A stretch of 64,000 nucleotides of DNA from an uncultured Rhodobacter sp. (GTDB lineage Bacteria > Pseudomonadota > Alphaproteobacteria > Rhodobacterales > Rhodobacteraceae), in NCBI GenBank assembly GCA_945952585.1, contig CAMFII010000010.1, forward strand, positions 62,001 to 126,000, read 5' to 3'. Shown piece by piece: positions 36,951 through 44,448 of the stretch. Made by a program: the position numbers and the translations under genes. The notes beneath the pieces are model-generated. The model saw nothing but the letters and a program-made list of their open reading frames with translations. It ran no database searches and was not told the origin of the DNA. The first letter of the stretch is position 1, and each line of letters begins with the position of its first letter.

Positions 36951-37994
36951 ATGTTCAACAAGGGCCTTCTGGCTGCTGCGGCGCTGGCCGTTGCCACCCC
37001 GGCATTCGCCACGGATCCTGACCTTATCGTCTTCGACTGGGCGGGCTGGGAAGTGCCTGACCTCATTCCGGACTACTCTGCCAAGTATGGAACGACGCCG
37101 ACCTATTCGTTCTTCGCCGACGATGACGAAGCCTTTCAGAAGATGTCGGCGGGCTTCAAGGCCGATGTCGGCCATCCCTGCTCGCAGATGATCGGGAAAT
37201 ACCGCGATGCTGGGCTGATCGAACCCTGGGATGTCAGCAAGATCCCCGAATTCGCCAACATCAATCCGCGCTTCCTGAACTCCAAGGTGTTCAAGGACGA
37301 TGGCGGCGTCTGGTTCATCCCGACCGACTACGCCTACACCGCCATCGCCTACAACACCAAGGAAGTGCCCGAGGCCGATGTCGCCTCGCTCGAGGTCTTC
37401 ACCAACCCGAAATATGCCGGGCGCATCTCGCTGCCCGACAACACCGACGACGTCTGGTCGCTGGCGCTGCTCGCGACCGGGGTGACCGACTGGACCAACG
37501 TGTCCGACGAGCAGTTCAAGGCCGCCGCCGATTGGCTGCGCAAGGTTCATCCCAACGTCCGCGTCTACTGGAAAGACCCCTCGGAGCTGGCGCAGGTCGT
37601 CGCCTCGGGCGAGGTTCTGGTGGCCTGGTCGTGGAACGACTCGATCGCGCTCCTGCGCAGCGAGGGTTTCCCCGTCGGCTTCCAGCGCCAGGCCAAGGAA
37701 GGCGCGGCCAGCTGGTTCTGCGGCCTCGTCAACTTCAAGGACGCGCCCGGCAGCGAAGAGAAGGCCTATGATTTCGTCAACGCGCTGACTGCCAAACCCT
37801 CGGCAAAGGTGCTGCTGTCGAACTTCGGCTATTCCTCGACCAACGATCTGGCGATGAACGAAATCCCGCATGACGAGCTGGTCGCGGCTTCGGTCGATCC
37901 GATCTCGACCACGCTGCTGGCGCAGACCCCGCTCGACCAGAACCTGCGCAACCGGATGCTCGAGGAATTCGAGCAGATCAAGGCCGGCTTCTGA
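36951..37994 (+). CDS. PotD-like periplasmic binding protein 2 (tandem copy)
   Basis: This 347-residue protein is a paralogue of the preceding gene, sharing long near-identical blocks (ADVGHPCSQMI, EPWDVSKIPEFANI, AGRISLPDNTDDVW, VLVAWSWNDS, the C-terminal RNRMLEEFEQIKAGF). A signal peptide ends near AFA (residue 19). The ATG at 36951 has GGGAG 5 nt upstream; an in-frame start at 36912 is possible but has no ribosome site. It differs at several likely pocket positions (for example CGLVNF for CGYVNF), so the two copies may bind different ligands or serve different conditions. A hairpin follows at 38021-38042. Confidence 0.88.
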   Translation: MFNKGLLAAAALAVATPAFATDPDLIVFDWAGWEVPDLIPDYSAKYGTTPTYSFFADDDEAFQKMSAGFKADVGHPCSQMIGKYRDAGLIEPWDVSKIPEFANINPRFLNSKVFKDDGGVWFIPTDYAYTAIAYNTKEVPEADVASLEVFTNPKYAGRISLPDNTDDVWSLALLATGVTDWTNVSDEQFKAAADWLRKVHPNVRVYWKDPSELAQVVASGEVLVAWSWNDSIALLRSEGFPVGFQRQAKEGAASWFCGLVNFKDAPGSEEKAYDFVNALTAKPSAKVLLSNFGYSSTNDLAMNEIPHDELVAASVDPISTTLLAQTPLDQNLRNRMLEEFEQIKAGF

Positions 37995-38020
37995 TCCCTG
38001 CCCTTTCGGCACAGCACCGC

Positions 38021-38050
38021 GGGCGCCCCAGACCGGGCGCCCGTTTGCGT
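38021..38050 (+). terminator. Hairpin after binding protein 2
   Basis: GGGCGCCC (38021-38028) and GGGCGCCC (38035-38042) pair across a 6-nt loop and are followed by GTTTGCGTTT. Confidence 0.65.
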
Positions 38051-38059
38051 TTCTCGCGC

Positions 38060-38088
38060 TTGCGGGCCCGCGGCCCTACCCCTATATC
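38060..38088 (+). promoter_or_regulatory. Promoter of the tmRNA gene
   Basis: -35 TTGCGG (38060-38065), 17-nt spacer, -10 TATATC (38083-38088). The predicted start is near 38095, just before the tmRNA acceptor piece. Confidence 0.6.
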
Positions 38089-38094
38089 TTGGAT

Positions 38095-38415
38095 GTTCCG
38101 GCTTGCCGGGACTATGGCGATAAACGCACCCGTAATACGCGGATCGGACCCGGGGGCGGTACCCGGCGGCTCCACCAGACTATCCCTCGTTGGGGGCGGA
38201 TGGGGCCGAAACAGGATCGACGAACGTCCAAAGGGGCCAGCTTTCGCTCGGTGAGCTACCACCGTTATCGGTGCAAAAGTACAGTTGCCAACGACAACCG
38301 TGCTCCGGTCGCGCTGGCTGCGTAAGCAGTTCGCAAGACCAAAACTTAAGCCCTTGCGCTTAGCCGCGTAAGGCGGGGTTCGCAGGTACCTGGCAACAGA
38401 AACCTGCACTTTCCC
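38095..38415 (+). ncRNA. ssrA: Permuted two-piece tmRNA
   Basis: tmRNA rescues stalled ribosomes and tags unfinished proteins. This gene is circularly permuted, as in alphaproteobacteria. The acceptor piece comes first: a T-arm-like hairpin (CCGGG-GGCGGTA-CCCGG) and the end CGGCTCC-ACCA at 38167-38177 with encoded CCA. After a 24-nt spacer the coding piece starts at 38202 with GGGGCCG, which pairs with CGGCTCC (one G-T pair), followed by AAACAGGATCGACG. The tag reading frame at 38287-38325 encodes ANDNRAPVALAA and a TAA stop. A GCAGGT/ACCTGC pairing marks the 3' end near 38407. Both ends are approximate. Confidence 0.95.
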
Positions 38416-38451
38416 CTTTGTCAGACGCCAGCGCTGCGCCACTCTTGGTGC

Positions 38452-39102
38452 ATGTTGCGCGTGCTTGCCCTTTGCCTTTGCCTGCCGTCGCCCGCCCGCG
38501 CCTGCGATACGGCGCTTCTTCTTGCCATCGACATCTCGGGCTCCATCGACGCCGCCGAATACGATCTACAGGTGCTGGGCCTGGCCGACGGGCTGGAGGA
38601 CCCCGCCATCATCGATGCACTCGTTGCCGGGCAGGATGCGATCGCGGTGGTACAATGGTCGGGCGTCGGGGCGCAGGCGCTGGTCCTGCCTTGGCAGCGG
38701 GTCTTCGATGCCGGCGACGCGGCCCGCCTCGCCGCCGCCGCCCGCGGCCTGCCGCGCAGCTTTCGCGCGTCGGAAACCGCGGTCGGCCAGGCGATTGATT
38801 TCTCGGCCGCGCAGTTTCCCGCCGTCTCGGACTGCCGGCGCAAGGTCATCGACATCTCGGGGGACGGGCCGGAGAATGTGGGCTTCACTGTCGGGCAGGC
38901 ACGCCAACGGGCAGAGGAACAGGGGATCGAGATCAACGCCATCGCGATCGAGGATATGGGCGTGTCCACCCCCATCACCACATTCTACAAGCGTTGGGCG
39001 ATCACTAAAGGCGGATTTGTCATTACCGCCAGAGGCTTGCGTGACTATCCTCGCGCAATGCGCGAGAAACTCCTGCGTGAGTTGACCAAACCCGGCGCTT
39101 GA
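38452..39102 (+). CDS. DUF1194 protein, von Willebrand A-like
   Basis: This 216-residue protein belongs to DUF1194, which resembles a von Willebrand factor A domain. The metal-site motif DISGS (about residue 27) and the second motif SETAVGQAIDFS are present. The N-terminus MLRVLALCLCLPSPARAC looks like a short signal peptide ending at ARA, so it is probably periplasmic. The function of the family is unknown. The gene follows tmRNA by about 40 nt on the same strand but has no clear functional link to it. Confidence 0.8.
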   Translation: MLRVLALCLCLPSPARACDTALLLAIDISGSIDAAEYDLQVLGLADGLEDPAIIDALVAGQDAIAVVQWSGVGAQALVLPWQRVFDAGDAARLAAAARGLPRSFRASETAVGQAIDFSAAQFPAVSDCRRKVIDISGDGPENVGFTVGQARQRAEEQGIEINAIAIEDMGVSTPITTFYKRWAITKGGFVITARGLRDYPRAMREKLLRELTKPGA

Positions 39103-39206
39103 CGCCAGCCGCGCGCCGCCCGTAGCTTCCGGCCATGGGGTCGGCGATCGCCCCGTGAGGCATCGGCCGGAGAGTCGCATCCATTGTCGCTTTGCAAGGG
39201 ATGCTC

Positions 39207-40007
39207 ATGCCCGATTACAACACCATCACCCCCGCCCAACTGGCACGGCTTGTCGGCACGCCCGACGCCCCTGCGCTGGTCGACGTCCGCCTGCCCGAGG
39301 ATGTGGCGGACGATCCCTCCCTCATTCCCGGTTCCCGCCTTCACCCCTTCGACCAACCCGAGAGCCTCGCCGCCACGCTGACCGGCCAGCGGGCCGTCGT
39401 TATCTGCCAGCGCGGGCGCAAGCTGTCGCAGGGCATGGCCGCCCATTTGCGCCTCAGGGGTATCCCGGCGGAAGTGCTGGAGGGCGGCACCCTGGCCTGG
39501 GCCGAGGCCGGACTGCCGCGTGTGCCGCTCGACTGCTTTACGCCCGGTGGTCTTTGGGTGACGCGCCATCGCCCGAAGATCGACCGCATTGCCTGCCCCT
39601 GGCTGATCCGGCGTTTCGTCGACCCCGCGGCGCGCTTCCTCTACGTCGCCCCGGCCGAGGTTCCGGGCGTGGCCGAGCGGTTCGGCGCCACGCCCTTCGA
39701 CATTCCCGATGTCCGCTGGTCGCATCGTGGTGAGTTCTGCACCTTCGACACGATGGTGCAGGAGTTCGGCCTGTCCACCCCCGCGCTGGAACGGCTGGCA
39801 ACGGTCGTCCGCGCTGCAGATACCGACCGACACGACCTCGCGCCGCAGGCGGCGGGACTTCTGGCGGTTTCGGTGGGGCTGTCCCGCCTGTACCGGGACG
39901 ATCTGGAGCAGCTCGAGGCCGGGATGGGCGTTTACGACGCACTGTATCGGTGGGCCCGCGACGGGTTCGAGGAGGGGCATGACTGGCCGGCGGGGCGCGG
40001 CGCATGA
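39207..40007 (+). CDS. Rhodanese plus ChrB-type chromate resistance domain protein
   Basis: This protein of about 266 residues joins an N-terminal rhodanese-like domain (about 8-105; ALVDVRLPEDV, the active-site-like loop VVICQRGRKLSQG with Cys) to a C-terminal ChrB domain (about 120-266; WVTRHRPKIDRIACPWLIRRFVDP). ChrB proteins sense or reduce chromate and are linked to ChrA. I chose the ATG at 39207, 5-6 nt after an AAGGGA site; ATG 39201 and TTG 39192 are in-frame alternatives. It overlaps chrA by 4 nt, so the two are coupled. Confidence 0.87.
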   Translation: MPDYNTITPAQLARLVGTPDAPALVDVRLPEDVADDPSLIPGSRLHPFDQPESLAATLTGQRAVVICQRGRKLSQGMAAHLRLRGIPAEVLEGGTLAWAEAGLPRVPLDCFTPGGLWVTRHRPKIDRIACPWLIRRFVDPAARFLYVAPAEVPGVAERFGATPFDIPDVRWSHRGEFCTFDTMVQEFGLSTPALERLATVVRAADTDRHDLAPQAAGLLAVSVGLSRLYRDDLEQLEAGMGVYDALYRWARDGFEEGHDWPAGRGA

Positions 40008-41257
40008 CGGTTTCCCTTGGCGAGATGACCCGCGTCTTCGGGCGGATCGGCCTTCTGTCCTTCGGCGGGCCAGCGGCCCAGATCGCGCTGATGCACCGCG
40101 AACTGGTCGAGGAACGGAACTGGCTGAGCGAGGAAGAATACCTGCGCGCCCTCTCGTTCTGCATGTTGCTGCCGGGACCGGAGGCGATGCAGCTTGCGAC
40201 CTATGCCGGCTGGAAACTGCACGGCACGAAGGGCGGGCTGATCGCCGGTCTCTTGTTCGTGATCCCGGGCGCGTTGGTGATCCTGGCGCTCGCCACAGCC
40301 TACGCGCTGTGGGGCACGGCGGCGCAGGCCCAGGCGCTTTTGCTGGGCGTGAAGGCCGCCGTTCTCGGGATCGTGCTGCACGCCCTGCACCGAGTAGCCA
40401 AACGGGCGCTCCGGGGGCCGGGCGATATCGCCGTGGCGGTGCTGGCCTTTGTCGCGCTGTTCCTGCTGGATGTGCCTTTTCCGCTGATCATCCTCGCGGC
40501 CGGTCTCTGGGGCTGGGTCGAGGCGCGGGGCAAGGATGCGGGAACCGCCAACGTCCCGACCCCGCCCCTTGGCGCGACGGTTCGAACCGTTGCCCTGTGG
40601 CTGGCGATTTGGCTTCTGCCGCTGGCGATGCTGGCGCTTGCCGGTCGGGGCATCCTCTTCGATCTTGGCCTCTATTTCTCGAAACTCGCGGTCGTGACCT
40701 TTGGCGGCGCCTATGCGGTGCTCGGCTGGATGACGCAGACCGTCGTGCAGGATTACGGCTGGATCACGCAGGGGCAGATGATCGACGCCCTCGGCCTGGC
40801 CGAGACCACGCCGGGGCCACTGATCCTCGTGACCGCATTCGTCGGCTTCCTCGCGGCAACGGCGAAGGGCGGGATCGGGCTGGGCGTCGCGGGTTGGGCC
40901 GTGACCCTGTGGATGACCTTTGCCCCCTGCTTTCTGTGGATCTTCGCCGGCGCGCCCTGGTTGGAGCATCTGACCCGCCGCCCGGCGCTGAAGGGGGCGC
41001 TGGCCGCCATCACGGCGGCAGTGGTCGGGGTCATCGCCTCGATTTCGGTCTGGTTCGGGGTTCATGTCCTCTTTGCCACGGTGAGCGAAGCAAGGCTCGG
41101 CCCGCTCCATCTGCCCTTGCCCGACATCGCTTCGCTTCACCCAGAGGCGCTGGTGCTTGGGCTTCTTGCCGGGGCTGCTATCCTGTGGCGTCACTGGCCG
41201 CTGCCCCTGGTGCTGGTCCTGTCCGCAGGTTTGTCCTGGCTCTGGGCGCTGGCCTGA
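40004..41257 (+). CDS. chrA: Chromate transporter ChrA
   Basis: ChrA exports chromate across the inner membrane. The 417-residue protein is a two-domain (long-chain) CHR transporter: the N-terminal half has FGRIGLLSFGGPAAQIALMHRE and LPGPEAMQLATYAGW, and the C-terminal half repeats the pattern with VTFGGAYAVLGWM and LAETTPGPLILVTAFVGF. About ten membrane segments are visible. It is coupled to the ChrB-type gene by an ATGA overlap. There is no recognisable metal regulator next door. Confidence 0.93.
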   Translation: MTVSLGEMTRVFGRIGLLSFGGPAAQIALMHRELVEERNWLSEEEYLRALSFCMLLPGPEAMQLATYAGWKLHGTKGGLIAGLLFVIPGALVILALATAYALWGTAAQAQALLLGVKAAVLGIVLHALHRVAKRALRGPGDIAVAVLAFVALFLLDVPFPLIILAAGLWGWVEARGKDAGTANVPTPPLGATVRTVALWLAIWLLPLAMLALAGRGILFDLGLYFSKLAVVTFGGAYAVLGWMTQTVVQDYGWITQGQMIDALGLAETTPGPLILVTAFVGFLAATAKGGIGLGVAGWAVTLWMTFAPCFLWIFAGAPWLEHLTRRPALKGALAAITAAVVGVIASISVWFGVHVLFATVSEARLGPLHLPLPDIASLHPEALVLGLLAGAAILWRHWPLPLVLVLSAGLSWLWALA

Positions 41258-41342
41258 CGGCGGGACAGTTTCGGCCCGCTCCCCCTTCCCTTGAACCGCG
41301 AATCCCCTATGCTGGCGGCAGGAGCAAATCGGGAATTCGGGC

Positions 41343-41792
41343 ATGGCGCGCAGTATCGACTACGGCAACCTCATGCACCGCGCGATGCGGGGGTTGATCC
41401 AGACTGTCCTGAGCGACGTCGCGCGGGATGGCCTGCCGGGTGCGCACCATTTCTTCATCACCTTCGACACCACCCATCCCGGGGTCGAGATGGCCGACTG
41501 GCTTCGCTCGCGCTATCCGACCGAGATGACCGTGGTGATCCAGCATTGGTACGAGAACCTTGTCGTCACTGACGAGGGCTTTTCGGTCACCCTGAATTTC
41601 GGCAACCAGCCCGAACCGCTGGTGATCCCCTTCGATGCCGTCCGCACCTTTGTCGACCCCTCGGTCGAATTCGGCCTGCGCTTCGAGACCCATCCCGAGG
41701 AAGAGGATGAGGACGAGGAAATCGAAGCCGAGGAAGAAGACGCCAAGCCCCACGAGGCCGAGGTCGTTAGCCTCGACAAGTTCCGCAAGTAA
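41343..41792 (+). CDS. sspB: ClpXP protease adaptor SspB
   Basis: SspB delivers ssrA-tagged proteins to ClpXP. The 149-residue protein is the alphaproteobacterial SspB form: a substrate-binding domain (SIDYGNLMHRAMRGLIQTVL, HHFFITFDTTHPGVEMADWL, FSVTLNFGNQPEPLVIPFDAV), a highly acidic linker (about 117-137, rich in Glu/Asp) and a C-terminal ClpX-binding tail ending VVSLDKFRK. The tag-producing tmRNA gene lies only 3 kb upstream. fumC follows after 101 nt. Confidence 0.9.
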   Translation: MARSIDYGNLMHRAMRGLIQTVLSDVARDGLPGAHHFFITFDTTHPGVEMADWLRSRYPTEMTVVIQHWYENLVVTDEGFSVTLNFGNQPEPLVIPFDAVRTFVDPSVEFGLRFETHPEEEDEDEEIEAEEEDAKPHEAEVVSLDKFRK

Positions 41793-41837
41793 GCCCGCCT
41801 GCGACATCGCTTCGCTCGGTATGCGACGGTATGCCGA

Positions 41838-41866
41838 TTGATTTCGGCTGCCCTCCGGCCTATAGG
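41838..41866 (+). promoter_or_regulatory. Candidate fumC promoter
   Basis: -35 TTGATT (41838-41843), 17-nt spacer, -10 TATAGG (41861-41866), 27 nt before the fumC ATG. Confidence 0.5.
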
Positions 41867-41893
41867 GGCTGAGATTCCGCAGGAGGCTTGCCC

Positions 41894-43288
41894 ATGACCG
41901 CGACCCGTACCGAAACCGACAGCTTTGGCCCGCTCGAGGTTCCCGCCGACAAATACTGGGGGGCGCAGACGCAGCGCTCGATCCAGAACTTCCCGATCGG
42001 CTGGGAGCGCCAGCCGGTCGCCATCGTCCGCGCGCTTGGCGTCATCAAGCAGGCCTGCGCGCTGGTCAACATCGCCCAGGGCGACATCTCGCCCGAACTG
42101 GGCAACGCCATCGCCGCCGCCGCGCAGGAGGTGATCGAGGGCAAGTTCGACGACAACTTCCCGCTGGTGGTCTGGCAGACCGGATCGGGCACCCAATCGA
42201 ACATGAACGCCAACGAGGTGATCTCGAACCGCGCGATCGAGATGCTGGGCGGCGTGAAGGGGTCCAAGAAACCGGTTCACCCGAACGACCACGTCAACAT
42301 GGGCCAGTCGTCGAACGACACCTACCCGACGGCAATGCATGTCGCGATCGGCATGATGGCGCGCGACGTGCTGATCCCGGGGCTGGAGAAACTGCACAAG
42401 GCGCTGGCCGCGAAGTCCGAGGAATTCAAGGACATCATCAAGATCGGCCGCACCCATACCCAGGATGCGACGCCCCTGACGCTTGGCCAGGAATTCGGCG
42501 GCTATGCCCATCAGGTCGCCTCGGGCATCGAGCGGGTGAAGAAGTGCCTGCCGGAAGTCTATGAACTCGCGCAGGGCGGCACCGCCGTCGGCACCGGCCT
42601 GAACACCCGCGTCGGCTGGGACAAGCGCGTGGCGGCCCAAATCGCCGAGATCACCGGCCTGCCCTTCGTCACCGCGCCGAACAAGTTCGAGGCGCTGGCG
42701 GCCCATGACGCGATGGTCTTCTTCTCGGGCGCGCTGCGGACCGTTGCCGTCAGCCTGTTCAAGATCGCCAACGACATCCGCCTGCTCGGCTCGGGCCCAC
42801 GTTCGGGTCTGGGCGAGCTGATCCTGCCGGAAAACGAGCCCGGATCGTCGATCATGCCGGGCAAGGTCAACCCGACCCAGGCCGAGGCGCTGACCATGGT
42901 CTGCGCGCATGTGATGGGCAATGACGCGGCGGTGGGCTTTGCCGGGTCACAGGGCCATTTCGAGCTGAACGTCTACAACCCGGTCATGGCATATAACGTG
43001 CTGCAATCCATGCAGCTTCTGGGCGATGCCGCGTCGAGTTTCACCGACAACATGGTCGTCGGCATCGAGGCGAACCGTGCCCGCATCGACAAGCTGATGA
43101 AGGAAAGCCTGATGCTGGTCACGGCGCTGGCCCCGACCATCGGCTACGACGCCGCAACCAAGGTCGCCAAGACCGCGCACAAGAACGGCACCACGCTGCG
43201 CGAGGAAGCGATCGCGCTCGGCTATGTCGATGGCGAGACCTTCGACCGCGTCGTGCGCCCCGAGGACATGATCGGACCGAAGGGCTGA
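41894..43288 (+). CDS. fumC: Class II fumarate hydratase FumC
   Basis: FumC interconverts fumarate and malate in the citric acid cycle without an Fe-S cluster, so it works under oxidative stress. The 464-residue protein has [19 protein letters not shown], the [22 protein letters not shown] block, [17 protein letters not shown] and the signature [13 protein letters not shown]. The ATG at 41894 lies 7 nt after AGGAGG; the in-frame TTG at 41888 is too close. It is followed by a strong terminator and a convergent lectin-like gene. Confidence 0.96.
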   Translation: MTATRTETDSFGPLEVPADKYWGAQTQRSIQNFPIGWERQPVAIVRALGVIKQACALVNIAQGDISPELGNAIAAAAQEVIEGKFDDNFPLVVWQTGSGTQSNMNANEVISNRAIEMLGGVKGSKKPVHPNDHVNMGQSSNDTYPTAMHVAIGMMARDVLIPGLEKLHKALAAKSEEFKDIIKIGRTHTQDATPLTLGQEFGGYAHQVASGIERVKKCLPEVYELAQGGTAVGTGLNTRVGWDKRVAAQIAEITGLPFVTAPNKFEALAAHDAMVFFSGALRTVAVSLFKIANDIRLLGSGPRSGLGELILPENEPGSSIMPGKVNPTQAEALTMVCAHVMGNDAAVGFAGSQGHFELNVYNPVMAYNVLQSMQLLGDAASSFTDNMVVGIEANRARIDKLMKESLMLVTALAPTIGYDAATKVAKTAHKNGTTLREEAIALGYVDGETFDRVVRPEDMIGPKG

Positions 43289-43311
43289 TCAGCGGTTCCA
43301 CCAAGAAAAAG

Positions 43312-43345
43312 GGCCGCCGTTCCTGCGAACGGCGGCCTTTCTGTT
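43312..43345 (+). terminator. fumC terminator
   Basis: GGCCGCCGTT (43312-43321) and AACGGCGGCC (43328-43337) form a perfect 10-bp stem with a 6-nt loop, then TTTCTGTTT. An A run on the left side would also serve the convergent gene. Confidence 0.88.
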
Positions 43346-43362
43346 TCGCGCGGAGGCTGCGG

Positions 43363-43887
43363 TCAGGCCGACTTGCGGCGGCGCAGGGCGAAGGCGCCCA
43401 GCAGGGCCGAGGCCAGCAGCGGCGCGCCGGCGGGCAGCGGAACCGGGGCAATCTCGGCGGTCACGAAACCGCTGTTGTCCTTGTAGTTCTTGTCCCAGAT
43501 GAACAGCTTCAGCACACCCGAGGCACTGGCGATGCCGCGGAAATAGGTGCCCACCTCGAAAAACGCACCTTCGCCGATGCGGCCGACCAGCGTCCCATGG
43601 TTGAAGGTCTGGCCGAACAGCGTGTAAAGCCGCGTCGCGGTCATGCCGTCAGCATTGCCTTCATGGCGCGGCAGGTTGGTTCCGATCCGCCAGGTGTCGG
43701 TCGGATCGACCTTGATCTCGTAGGTGTGGCCGGCAACGACGCTCAGGCCGGTATCGGCCCCGGTCAGGACCGCATTCGAAACCGAGTCCTTCTTCGCGTA
43801 GACATCGACCGAAACCGTCGCGGCCGAGGCCTGGCTTGCGATCATGCCACCGGCGAGGGCAATAGCGATAATACTGCTCTTCATCAT
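43363..43887 (-). CDS. VPLPA-CTERM protein with LecA/PA-IL-like lectin fold
   Basis: This 174-residue exported protein has a signal peptide (MMKSSIIAIALAGGMIASQASA) and a C-terminal VPLPA-CTERM sorting signal: VPLPAGAPLLASALLGAFALRRRKSA, i.e. motif, hydrophobic helix and Arg-rich tail. The middle (GTLVGRIGEGAFFEVG, GVLKLFIWDKNYKDNSGFVTAEI) resembles the Ca2+-binding galactose lectin LecA/PA-IL, including the DNSG end strand. It may be a surface or matrix protein handled by an exosortase; no exosortase gene is in the window. It lies between fumC and the DUF4169 gene on the opposite strand. Confidence 0.78.
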   Translation of the reverse strand: MMKSSIIAIALAGGMIASQASAATVSVDVYAKKDSVSNAVLTGADTGLSVVAGHTYEIKVDPTDTWRIGTNLPRHEGNADGMTATRLYTLFGQTFNHGTLVGRIGEGAFFEVGTYFRGIASASGVLKLFIWDKNYKDNSGFVTAEIAPVPLPAGAPLLASALLGAFALRRRKSA

Positions 43888-44041
43888 ATGTCCCCTTCTT
43901 AACTTTCAGGTTCGTCCCGCGGAACAATCCCCCCGCAGGAACCCGGATGACTTGGCCCATTTCTGTGGCAAGATTATGTCTAGCATAGCTAGGTCAGACA
44001 GACCACTGCTCTACCCACTTCAGGTTGAATCAACAGAGAAA

Positions 44042-44221
44042 ATGTCCAAAATCATCAACCTTCGCCGCTTTTCCAAGCAAAAACAGAGGGAAGTGGCGCG
44101 CCAGAAGGCGGCGGAGAATGCGGCAAAATTCGGGCGGACGCCCGAACAACGCCAAAAAGATGAAGAAGACGCTCGCCGGCTGAAAAAGCACCTCGACGGG
44201 CATATTAGAGAAGATCCGTGA
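44042..44221 (+). CDS. DUF4169 small basic protein
   Basis: This 59-residue protein matches DUF4169: it starts MSKIINLRRFSKQKQREVARQ and is almost entirely charged helix (NAAKFGRTPEQRQKDEEDARRLKKHLDGH). It is predicted to be cytoplasmic and possibly nucleic-acid or protein binding; no function is known. The ATG at 44042 is the family start; longer readings from 43844 run through AT-richer non-coding DNA. Its stop overlaps the GTG start of the next gene (GTGA), so the two are translated as a unit. Confidence 0.8.
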   Translation: MSKIINLRRFSKQKQREVARQKAAENAAKFGRTPEQRQKDEEDARRLKKHLDGHIREDP

Positions 44222-44448
44222 ACAATAGACCGGAAAAACATTCATTGACGCTGAACGGCCATAGAACCAGCGTTTCTCTTGAAGCAGAGTTCTGGTCATG
44301 CTTTCGCCGCATTGCGGCAGAAAAAGGTCTGTCGATCAATCACTTGGCGGAAACAATCGATACGGAGCGCGGCGATTGCGGCCTCGCTTCCGCGATGCGG
44401 CTCTTTGTTCTCAGGCACTTGCTGGCGAACGAATCACTTCACGGTTGA
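44218..44448 (+). CDS. Ribbon-helix-helix domain protein
   Basis: This 76-residue protein is a small ribbon-helix-helix domain: a beta strand (RTSVSLEAEFW) followed by two helices (SCFRRIAAEKGLSINHLAETID, LASAMRLFVLRHLL). It starts at a GTG overlapping the DUF4169 stop. Its 3' end overlaps that of the P450 gene by 15 nt, tail to tail. DNA binding is expected from the fold; targets are unknown. A toxin-antitoxin role is conceivable because of the coupled small-gene layout, but neither protein resembles a known toxin. Confidence 0.78.
   Translation: MNNRPEKHSLTLNGHRTSVSLEAEFWSCFRRIAAEKGLSINHLAETIDTERGDCGLASAMRLFVLRHLLANESLHG

Noticed and set aside
35659-37994. Complete ABC polyamine transporter operon
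   Set aside because: Only two binding-protein genes are present; the flanks are an aminotransferase gene and tmRNA, with no permease or ATPase gene.
37870-38325. Forward reading frame across the tmRNA region ending in ANDNRAPVALAA
   Set aside because: It starts inside binding protein 2 in another frame, and its last 12 codons are simply the tmRNA tag. The region is an RNA gene.
44042-44448. Classical toxin-antitoxin locus
   Set aside because: The ribbon-helix-helix protein could be an antitoxin, but the partner DUF4169 protein does not resemble a toxin; kept as a question only.
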